This document shows, piece by piece, positions 1 through 3,753 of a stretch of 5,797 bases of DNA. A program made the position numbers and the translations under genes. Under the pieces are notes generated by a model. The model was not told the DNA's origin and ran no database searches. It saw only the letters and a list, made by a program, of their open reading frames with translations. Position 1 is the stretch's first letter; each line of letters starts with the position of its first letter. The stretch is from Chromatiales bacterium (GTDB lineage Bacteria > Pseudomonadota > Gammaproteobacteria > SZUA-140): the NCBI GenBank assembly GCA_031285245.1, contig JAITWN010000108.1, positions 1-5,797 of the forward strand. Direction: 5' to 3'.

Positions 1-28
1 GGCGCTAATACTCGTATTTCAGTTACTC

Positions 29-119
29 GGCCGGGCCGGTACAATTTTTTGAAACCCAGATAGATTCTGGGCGGCGACGCGGTGCGCCACCGTTTTCAAA
101 AAAGCGTCCCGGCCCGGCC
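29..119. repeat. Nested, branched inverted-repeat element
   Basis: The arms GGCCGGGCCGG (29-39) and CCGGCCCGGCC (109-119) pair perfectly over 11 bp. Inside them AC 41-42 can pair with GT 106-107. TTTTTTGAAA (45-54) then pairs with TTTCAAAAAA (94-103) over 10 bp. The remaining loop folds into two further hairpins: CCCAGA/TCTGGG (55-60 with 66-71) and CGGTG/CACCG (80-84 with 88-92). The result is a long two-part stem closed by a three-way junction. It could be a structured RNA, a mobile-element remnant or a DNA cruciform. I recognise no known RNA family, and it is not 4.5S, 6S, tmRNA or RNase P RNA as far as I can tell. The strand of any transcript is unknown. Confidence 0.55.
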
Positions 120-145
120 TCCAAAGGTTTTCTGATGATTCAGAT

Positions 146-168
146 GGTGAACGTAGTTCGTTTTTTTT
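146..168 (+). terminator. Weak terminator-like hairpin with T8 tract
   Basis: GAAC (149-152) and GTTC (156-159) pair around a GTA loop. G-U wobbles can lengthen the stem at its base, and eight T follow at 161-168. A second small hairpin, TCTGA/TCAGA (131-135 with 140-144), lies just upstream. The GC content of the stem is low, so termination would depend on the T tract. If real, it would end a transcript entering from the left or one covering the structured element at 29-119. Confidence 0.35.
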
Positions 169-199
169 CTTGAGGTATCGCGATGCTCAGAGCGGTGTA

Positions 200-259
200 C
201 GGTGGTAATTTTCAGGACCGTTGGCGCGTAGCGGCTCGGCGTCCTGAAAATTACCACCG
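200..259. repeat. Perfect 19-bp inverted repeat, 22-nt spacer
   Basis: Bases 200-218 (ending GGTGGTAATTTTCAGGAC) are the exact reverse complement of 241-259 (starting GTCCTGAAAATTACCACC). The 22-nt spacer 219-240 is GC rich. No T tract follows on either side, so it is not a standard terminator. The GGTGGTAATTTTCA type of sequence resembles the repeated terminal motifs I remember from IS21-family elements. Two facing copies could be the ends of a deleted insertion, but that link is from memory and unproven. Confidence 0.6.
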
Positions 260-277
260 GGCGCCGCCGGCCACTAA

Positions 278-301
278 GCTCTGAGGCTCTGAGGCTCTGT
301 G
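278..301. repeat. 8-bp tandem repeat, three units
   Basis: GCTCTGAG occurs at 278-285 and 286-293, followed by the variant GCTCTGTG at 294-301. The array is short, noncoding and could vary in copy number by slippage. No function can be read from it. Confidence 0.6.
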
Positions 302-313
302 GCCAGGCAGAGG

Positions 314-325
314 CTCAACGTTGAG
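314..325. repeat. Perfect 12-bp palindrome
   Basis: CTCAACGTTGAG is a perfect palindrome lying about 30 bases beyond the stop codon of the Smr gene. It is too short and loopless to be a good RNA hairpin. A protein-binding site or part of a degenerate repeat are both possible, and nothing in the sequence decides between them. Confidence 0.35.
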
Positions 326-334
326 AGCTGTGAT

Positions 335-361
335 GGCTTCACTTCGTTCAGCCCAACCTAC
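335..361 (-). repeat. REP-like repeat remnant (GTAGGTTGGGCT type)
   Basis: Read on the minus strand it runs GTAGGTTGGGCT, then GAACGAAGTG, then AAGCC. This matches the widespread proteobacterial intergenic repeat GTAGGTTGGGCT...AAGCCCAAC as I remember it. The right arm has decayed, since AAGCCATCAC replaces AAGCCCAAC. The TAG of its GTAGG start serves as the stop codon of the Smr gene (360-358), so the repeat abuts and probably reset the end of that gene. Confidence 0.5.
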
Positions 362-906
362 GATCTTGCAGTATCTGCAAGCCGAAGCAGCACATACACC
401 GCCCCGGTGCCGCCGTCGGCGGGGCGCGCGGAGCAGAAGGCGAGCACTTCGTCTCTACGTTGCAGCCAGCCATTGAGGCGCGTCTTGAGTACCGGCTGAC
501 GCTGCGGCGAACTCAACCCTTTGCCATGGATGATGCGCACGCAGCGCGTTGCAGTGCTGCGGCACTCGCCGAGAAAGTAGCTGAGCGCTTGGCGTGCTTC
601 ATTGGCTGTCATGCCGTGCAGATCGAGTTCAGCGCCTATCGGATACTGGCCGCGGCGCAGTTTGCGCAGCAAGCCATGCTGCAAACCGGCGCGTGAGAAA
701 TAAAGCACATCGCCGGTTTCGAGCTCGGCATTTTCGTCGTCGAGAATCAGGACTTCTTCACGCACGAACACATCATTGCGTAAATGTTGCTGCGGCACAG
801 GGCGAGGTTTCTTGCGAAAAGGTGGCACGCGATCCTGCGGCTCGATGCGCTTCACGCCATGCATGCTTTCCCGAAACAGCAGGGCATCGTCGTCCTCGTC
901 TTTCAT
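358..906 (-). CDS. Smr-domain endonuclease (SmrA/SmrB-like)
   Basis: This 182-residue protein carries a C-terminal Smr domain. The motif DLHG is at 95-98, IHGKG at 126-130 and GGTGAVYVLL at 165-174, which are the family's conserved blocks. The N-terminal part is charged and probably flexible, with an FRESMHG block at 11-17. The segment RAGLQHGLLRKLRRGQYP (72-89) resembles E. coli SmrA (YdaL), while the intact DLHG is as in SmrB (YfcN). SmrB cuts mRNA at collided ribosomes; a similar RNA nuclease role here is inferred from the family. The length matches stand-alone Smr proteins (about 180-190 residues) and there is no MutS2 part. The ATG at 906 has only a weak ribosome site (CGAG directly before it), but the next in-frame ATG would remove the N-terminal block. 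The stop codon lies in a repeat remnant. It is divergent from tRNA-Asn. Confidence 0.9.
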   Translation of the reverse strand: MKDEDDDALLFRESMHGVKRIEPQDRVPPFRKKPRPVPQQHLRNDVFVREEVLILDDENAELETGDVLYFSRAGLQHGLLRKLRRGQYPIGAELDLHGMTANEARQALSYFLGECRSTATRCVRIIHGKGLSSPQRQPVLKTRLNGWLQRRDEVLAFCSARPADGGTGAVYVLLRLADTARS

Positions 907-940
907 CTCGATAACTTACGGTAGTGCTATGATTCATGGC

Positions 941-969
941 ATCGTAACGAGCGTATTTCTGACAAGCAA
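941..969 (-). promoter_or_regulatory. Possible promoter of the Smr gene
   Basis: On the minus strand TTGCTT (969-964) and TACGAT (946-941) are separated by 17 bases. Transcription would begin near 934, giving a leader of roughly 28 bases before the ATG at 906. Both hexamers match the sigma-70 consensus only partly, so this is the best candidate rather than a firm call. Confidence 0.3.
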
Positions 970-989
970 TCGATTATCTGCGGAATCTA

Positions 990-1018
990 TTGACCAGGGC
1001 GGGGCCTGTCAGTACCAT
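990..1018 (+). promoter_or_regulatory. Sigma-70 promoter of tRNA-Asn, GC-rich discriminator
   Basis: TTGACC (990-995) and TACCAT (1013-1018) are spaced by exactly 17 bases and match the consensus at 5/6 and 4/6 positions. The start would fall near 1025, about 15 bases before the mature tRNA. The bases after the -10 box (TAGCGCCCGC) form a GC-rich discriminator. In enterobacteria this is typical of stable-RNA promoters inhibited by ppGpp and DksA, so stringent control is a reasonable inference. Confidence 0.6.
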
Positions 1019-1040
1019 TAGCGCCCGCAAAGCCTCCTAT

Positions 1041-1116
1041 TCCCCGGTAGCTCAGCAGGTAGAGCAGGTGACTGTTAATCACCGGGTCGCTGGTTCGAGT
1101 CCGGCCCGGGGAGCCA
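1041..1116 (+). tRNA. tRNA-Asn (anticodon GUU)
   Basis: A full cloverleaf is present. The acceptor stem is TCCCCGG (1041-1047) with CCGGGGA (1106-1112). The D stem is GCTC/GAGC (1050-1053 with 1062-1065). The anticodon stem is GGTGA/TCACC (1067-1071 with 1079-1083) around loop CTGTTAA, with anticodon GTT at 1074-1076. The T stem is GCTGG/CCGGC (1089-1093 with 1101-1105) around TTCGAGT. The discriminator is G1113 and CCA is encoded at 1114-1116. It reads AAC and AAU codons. No integrated element follows the 3' end, although tRNA genes are common integration sites. Confidence 0.97.
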
Positions 1117-1180
1117 AAAAGCTTAGGAAGTATTGTTCTCTGCGCGGGTGTCGTGCCTGCGAGTCGCTCTTCTGTAGTCA

Positions 1181-1198
1181 TTCAGATACGTTCAGATA
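1181..1198. repeat. Short direct repeat TTCAGATA, 10-bp spacing
   Basis: TTCAGATA occurs at 1181-1188 and 1191-1198, one helical turn apart, about 190 bases upstream of the dps start. Spacing of this kind suits a regulator that binds two sites on one face of the helix, but no known site is recognised and chance is possible. No clear sigma-70 promoter for dps is visible between 1117 and 1384. Confidence 0.3.
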
Positions 1199-1253
1199 TC
1201 AGCGCCCGCTTGCTCGGTAGCACCTGCACCGCTGCTGGGGCATACTGCCTGGA

Positions 1254-1279
1254 CCGGCGTTTCCCATGCGCCGGCTTTT
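1254..1279 (+). terminator. Possible Rho-independent terminator after tRNA-Asn
   Basis: CCGGCG (1254-1259) pairs with CGCCGG (1269-1274) around a 9-base loop, and C plus four T (1276-1279) follow. The stem is fully GC but the T tract is short. It lies about 140 bases beyond the tRNA and 100 before dps, so it could end the tRNA transcript and insulate dps. Apart from this and the direct repeat at 1181-1198, bases 1117-1384 show nothing I can interpret. Confidence 0.35.
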
Positions 1280-1384
1280 CGCTCAGGACCATTACGGCAT
1301 GCGCGCCGGAAAGTTCTCCTGATATCGTTTTCGTAAAGCATTCGCCCGTCGCCGCGCCGTCCTACTCTCAAGAGGACATGAGCC

Positions 1385-1936
1385 ATGAAGAAAAAGCTCA
1401 GCCGTGCCAAGACCGAAGAGCTCAAACAGCGAAAAATTGCGCCACTGACCACGCCTTCGGACCTGAAGGCCATCGGAACACGCGACATTGCCGGCACGAT
1501 GAATCTCATACTCGCCGATGTTTTTGCGCTTTACATCAAGACCAAGAATTTCCACTGGCATATGAGCGGTCCGCATTTTCGTGATTATCACTTGATGCTC
1601 GATGAGCAGGCCGATCAGTTGTTCGTGATGACTGATCTGATCGCCGAGCGTATCCGCAAGGTCGGTGGTAATACACTGCGCTCGATCGGCCACATCAGCC
1701 GCTTGCAGCGCGTGCTCGATAACGATACTGATTTCGTTGAACCACTCGGCATGCTCGCTGAGCTCTTCGATGACAATCGCTCGATGGCATCGAAGCTGCG
1801 CGAAGCGCATGAAGTCTGCGATGAGTATCGCGATATCGCTACCGCCAGTTTGATCGAAACCTGGATCGATGAGACGGAAAGACGGAGCTGGTTTTTGTTT
1901 GAAGCGAGTCGACGTGGCGACAGCAGTGGCCACTGA
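1385..1936 (+). CDS. dps: Dps-family DNA-binding mini-ferritin
   Basis: This 183-residue protein is a Dps: a 12-subunit cage that binds DNA, oxidises Fe(II) with H2O2 and stores the iron. The inter-subunit ferroxidase residues are all present with E. coli spacing: H57 (in FHWHMSG), H69, D73, D84 and E88. The block GGNTLRSIG (94-102) is also typical. The N-terminal tail MKKKLSRAKTEELKQRK is rich in Lys and Arg, as in Dps proteins that bind DNA through that tail. The length is slightly above E. coli Dps (167), mainly through this tail and the C-terminus. The ATG at 1385 is preceded by AGAGGA (1371-1376) at 8 bases; the ATG at 1378 is in another frame. No OxyR or IHF site was recognised. The gene appears to be transcribed alone, followed at once by a repeat element. 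Confidence 0.95.
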   Translation: MKKKLSRAKTEELKQRKIAPLTTPSDLKAIGTRDIAGTMNLILADVFALYIKTKNFHWHMSGPHFRDYHLMLDEQADQLFVMTDLIAERIRKVGGNTLRSIGHISRLQRVLDNDTDFVEPLGMLAELFDDNRSMASKLREAHEVCDEYRDIATASLIETWIDETERRSWFLFEASRRGDSSGH

Positions 1937-1953
1937 AAAGCAGAGGGCGATTC

Positions 1954-2057
1954 GCCTCTGAAGAACCTTCGTCATTGCGAGGCGAAGCCGAAGCAAATCC
2001 ATGGGGCCGTCTGGATTGCCGCAGGCTTAAGCCTCTCGCAATGACGATGCGGGGTTT
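1954..2057. repeat. Dispersed palindromic repeat, copy 1
   Basis: TCGTCATTGCGAG (1969-1981) pairs perfectly with CTCGCAATGACGA (2035-2047). Inside, AATCCA (1996-2001) pairs with TGGATT (2012-2017). Similarity to copy 2 extends outward to GCCTCTGAA on the left and GGGTTT on the right, giving about 104 bp. The type GTCATTGCGAGcgaagc...AATCCA...CAATGAC is one I remember as dispersed in many bacterial genomes. Its left end also pairs with CAGAGG (1941-1946) to form a hairpin four bases after the dps stop, which may protect the dps mRNA 3' end. It encodes nothing. Confidence 0.85.
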
Positions 2058-2100
2058 AAAGAACCTTTGTCTCGAATTTCTGTCAACAAGGAGGTTCATA

Positions 2101-2346
2101 TTGAAGCAAGGACGACAACGAGGCTTAGTAGCAGCTATGGAACTGGAAGCGATCAAGGAGCAGGGGCGCCTGCTCGGACTGAATCCATTCATCCTGCAGG
2201 GATCGAAAAAATCTCTGATCCAGGCCATTCAACAAGCGCGCGGCGAGCAGGCATGTTTTCTCGATGATGCGCGTTTTTCCTGCGCGCGCCATGAATGTGA
2301 GTGGCGTAGCGAGTGCATGAAACTCACCGCCGTCTGGCGGCGGTGA
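2101..2346 (+). CDS. Small SAP/Rho-N-like protein with four cysteines
   Basis: This 81-residue protein starts at TTG 2101, six bases after a strong AAGGAGG (2088-2094). The ATG at 2137 (residue 13) lacks such a site. Residues about 13-45 (MELEAIKEQGRLLGL...KKSLIQAIQ) form a helix-extended loop-helix pattern, as in SAP or Rho N-terminal domains that bind nucleic acid. A cysteine cluster follows: C52, C61, C66 and C72 (spacing x8, x4, x5) with WR at 68-69. The pairing of ...ELIRAIQ..EG...CF with C.WR.DC is one I recall from small proteins annotated as SAP- or Rho-N-domain; their biochemical role is not known to me. The cysteines could bind a metal. The last nine codons lie largely in the terminator, and the gene sits between two copies of a palindromic repeat. 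Confidence 0.75.
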   Translation: MKQGRQRGLVAAMELEAIKEQGRLLGLNPFILQGSKKSLIQAIQQARGEQACFLDDARFSCARHECEWRSECMKLTAVWRR

Positions 2347-2352
2347 GTTTTT
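2321..2352 (+). terminator. Strong Rho-independent terminator overlapping a stop codon
   Basis: AACTCACCGCCG (2321-2332) pairs perfectly with CGGCGGTGAGTT (2338-2349) around a 5-base loop, and the T tract runs 2348-2352. This is a textbook intrinsic terminator for the small SAP-like gene. The stop codon TGA (2344-2346) of that gene is inside the right arm, so ribosomes reaching the stop would disrupt the hairpin. On the minus strand the T tract is too short to make it clearly bidirectional. Confidence 0.85.
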
Positions 2353-2367
2353 CCCTTTAATTAGGAA

Positions 2368-2476
2368 GCCTCTGAAAAATCTCCGTCATTGCGAGCCGAA
2401 GCCGAAGCAATCCACGTAACTGTGTCTGGATTACCACGAGGCTAACGCCCCTCGCAATGACAATGCAGGGTTTTTT
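2368..2476. repeat. Dispersed palindromic repeat, copy 2
   Basis: GTCATTGCGAG (2385-2395) pairs with CTCGCAATGAC (2451-2461), and AATCCA (2409-2414) with TGGATT (2427-2432). It has the same orientation as copy 1, with GCCTCTGAA at its left end and GGGTTT at its right. The central parts differ while the arms are conserved, as expected if pairing is kept. Poly-T follows the palindrome in both directions: TTTTTT at 2471-2476 on the plus strand and ATTTTT after it on the minus strand. It may therefore end transcription of the minus-strand aminotransferase, whose stop codon is about 10 bases away. Confidence 0.85.
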
Positions 2477-2484
2477 AGGTGGGT

Positions 2485-3663
2485 TCAGGCGCCGAGCGCA
2501 GCGGCGATGCGCTTGAGTCCGGCTTGGATGTTATCCATGCCAGTGGCGAAGGATAAACGCATGCAGCCCGGCGCACCGAACGCAGAGCCCGGCACCAGCG
2601 CTACACCGGCTTCATTGATGAAATATTCCCCGAGTTCGAGATCGTTGCGCATGCCAAGCCGTTCGATCACTTCCTGCATCAGCGGGAAAGCGTAGAAAGC
2701 GCCGTTCGAGTGCAGGCAGCGCACGCCTGGAATGGCATTGAGCGCCGACACCACGTAATCGTGGCGAGCGCGGAATGAACGATTCATTTCTTTGATGAAG
2801 CTCTGATCGCCCTGCAAGGCGGCTTGTGCGGCAATCTGGGAAATCGAAGTTGGGTTCGACGTGCTCTGCGACTGAATGTTTTCCATGGCGGCGATGAGCG
2901 GCCGCGGGCCAGCGGCATAACCGATACGCCATCCCGTCATTGAGTACGCCTTGGACACGCCGTTGAGCACGATGCTGCGCTCATGCAGCGCTGGACAAGC
3001 CATCAAGATGTTGCAGAAGGGTTTGCCGTCGAGATTGACGTGTTCATACATGTCATCGCTTGCGACCAACACCTGCGGATGGCGCAGCAACACTTCACCA
3101 AGCGCGGCGAGCTCTGCGCGCGTGTAAGTAACGCCCGTCGGATTGGATGGACTATTGATCACGACCAGGCGCGTGCGCGGCGTGATCGCGGCTTCGAGTG
3201 CATCGGGGCTGATTTTGAAGCCGCTATCGATATCGCTCGCGACGATCACCGGCTTGCCATCGGCAAGCAGCACCATATCGGGATAAGACACCCAGTAGGG
3301 CGCAGGGATGATGACTTCATCGCCCGGATCGAGCAGCGCTTGGGTGAGATTGTAAAAGCTCTGCTTGCCGCCGACTGACACCAGCACATCGGCAGCGGAA
3401 TATTCGAGGCCATTTTCACGCTTGAATTTGTCAACCACTGCTTGGCGTAGTGGCAAGATGCCGGCAACCGCGGTATAGCGCGTGAAACCGCGCTCGATCG
3501 CTTCAATCGCTGCGCGCTTGATGTGCTCGGGGGTGTCGAAGTCTGGCTCGCCGGCGCCAAAGCCAATGATGTCCTTGCCCTCGGCGCGCAACTGCGCGGC
3601 CCGCGCGGTGATCGCTAGTGTCGGCGACGGCTTTATCCGCTGCACCCTTTGTGAAAGTTTCAC
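2485..3663 (-). CDS. Class I PLP aminotransferase, aspartate type
   Basis: This 392-residue fold-type I aminotransferase is of the bacterial/Thermus AspAT type. It probably moves the amino group of aspartate to 2-oxoglutarate in the cytosol. Visible PLP residues, numbered from the GTG start, are N174 (NSPSNPTG), D203 and Y206 (SDDMYE), K238 (SKAYSMTGWRIGY, the Schiff-base lysine) and R246. R369 (MRLSFATG) is the substrate carboxylate arginine. K100 in GGKQ corresponds to the lysine that favours acidic substrates in Thermus AspAT, from memory. Tyrosine or prephenate activity cannot be excluded. The start is GTG 3663, preceded by AGGA at 7 bases and giving VKLSQRVQRIKPSPT, the usual family N-terminus. 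The ATG 36 bases upstream adds 12 residues not expected in the family. It is divergent from uvrB. Confidence 0.92.
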   Translation of the reverse strand: MKLSQRVQRIKPSPTLAITARAAQLRAEGKDIIGFGAGEPDFDTPEHIKRAAIEAIERGFTRYTAVAGILPLRQAVVDKFKRENGLEYSAADVLVSVGGKQSFYNLTQALLDPGDEVIIPAPYWVSYPDMVLLADGKPVIVASDIDSGFKISPDALEAAITPRTRLVVINSPSNPTGVTYTRAELAALGEVLLRHPQVLVASDDMYEHVNLDGKPFCNILMACPALHERSIVLNGVSKAYSMTGWRIGYAAGPRPLIAAMENIQSQSTSNPTSISQIAAQAALQGDQSFIKEMNRSFRARHDYVVSALNAIPGVRCLHSNGAFYAFPLMQEVIERLGMRNDLELGEYFINEAGVALVPGSAFGAPGCMRLSFATGMDNIQAGLKRIAAALGA

Positions 3664-3682
3664 GCATCCATCCTGTGTGAAA
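3658..3682 (-). promoter_or_regulatory. Hairpin over the aminotransferase start codon
   Basis: On the minus strand TTTCAC (3682-3677) can pair with GTGAAA (3663-3658), which contains the GTG start codon. The ribosome site AGGA lies in the 13-base loop. A second TTTCAC (3656-3651) just inside the gene can pair with the same GTGAAA through a 3-base loop, so the two folds exclude each other. Modulation of initiation is inference, and six mostly AT pairs would be weak. Confidence 0.3.
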
Positions 3683-3691
3683 GAAAAGAAA

Positions 3692-3717
3692 CCGGCCAAG
3701 TGTAATATACTTGCCGG
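3692..3717. promoter_or_regulatory. Palindrome in the divergent aminotransferase-uvrB region
   Basis: CAAGT (3697-3701) and ACTTG (3709-3713) flank the AT-rich core GTAATAT. CCGG on each side (3692-3695 with 3714-3717) extends the symmetry with one bulged base. The core offers -10-like boxes for both genes: TATACT (3706-3711) toward uvrB and TATATT (3709-3704) toward the aminotransferase. Neither has a good -35 box at normal spacing. An operator overlapping both promoters is plausible. uvrB is LexA-regulated in many bacteria, but this does not match the E. coli LexA box. Confidence 0.4.
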
Positions 3718-3753
3718 CCACTCCCAAGGGCCTCGTTGCCGCAGGTTTCCACC

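Larger units (their letters stand above)
1..334. other. Gene-free, repeat-dense intergenic region
   Basis: No open frame here has a credible start, ribosome site or recognisable product on either strand. The stretch is 3' of the minus-strand Smr gene, and whatever lies to its left is outside the window. It holds several independent inverted or tandem repeats, listed separately. A small 5-bp inverted repeat AATAC/GTATT also sits at 7-18. So many unrelated palindromes in about 330 bases suggest a tolerant intergenic site that has collected mobile or structural repeats; that reading is inference. Confidence 0.6.

Noticed and set aside
987..1181. Minus-strand open frame of 64 codons across the tRNA
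   Set aside because: It is the antisense of tRNA-Asn; its GRTRTSDPVINS-like text is the usual translation of a tRNA and not a protein.
1359..1377. GTCCT/AGGAC hairpin that could hide the dps ribosome site
   Set aside because: Only five pairs with a 9-base loop; too weak to claim without conservation.
1153..1584. Plus-strand open frame overlapping the start of dps
   Set aside because: It lies in another frame over the clearly conserved Dps sequence, has no family resemblance and no good ribosome site.
1292..2002. Long minus-strand open frame (236 codons) opposite dps
   Set aside because: It is antisense to dps and runs into repeat copy 1; its length reflects the codon bias of dps.
1961..2067. 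AAGAACCTT at 1961-1969 and 2059-2067 as a 9-bp target-site duplication of repeat copy 1
   Set aside because: Similarity with copy 2 extends left beyond the first AAGAACCTT, so that sequence is part of the repeat and not duplicated target DNA.
2158..2175. GAGCAGG/CCTGCTC 7-bp hairpin with tetraloop
   Set aside because: It lies inside the small SAP-like coding region with no T tract and fits ordinary codon choice.
3664..3699. Upstream ATG start for the aminotransferase
   Set aside because: The extra 12 residues do not fit the family N-terminus, while GTG 3663 has AGGA at good spacing.
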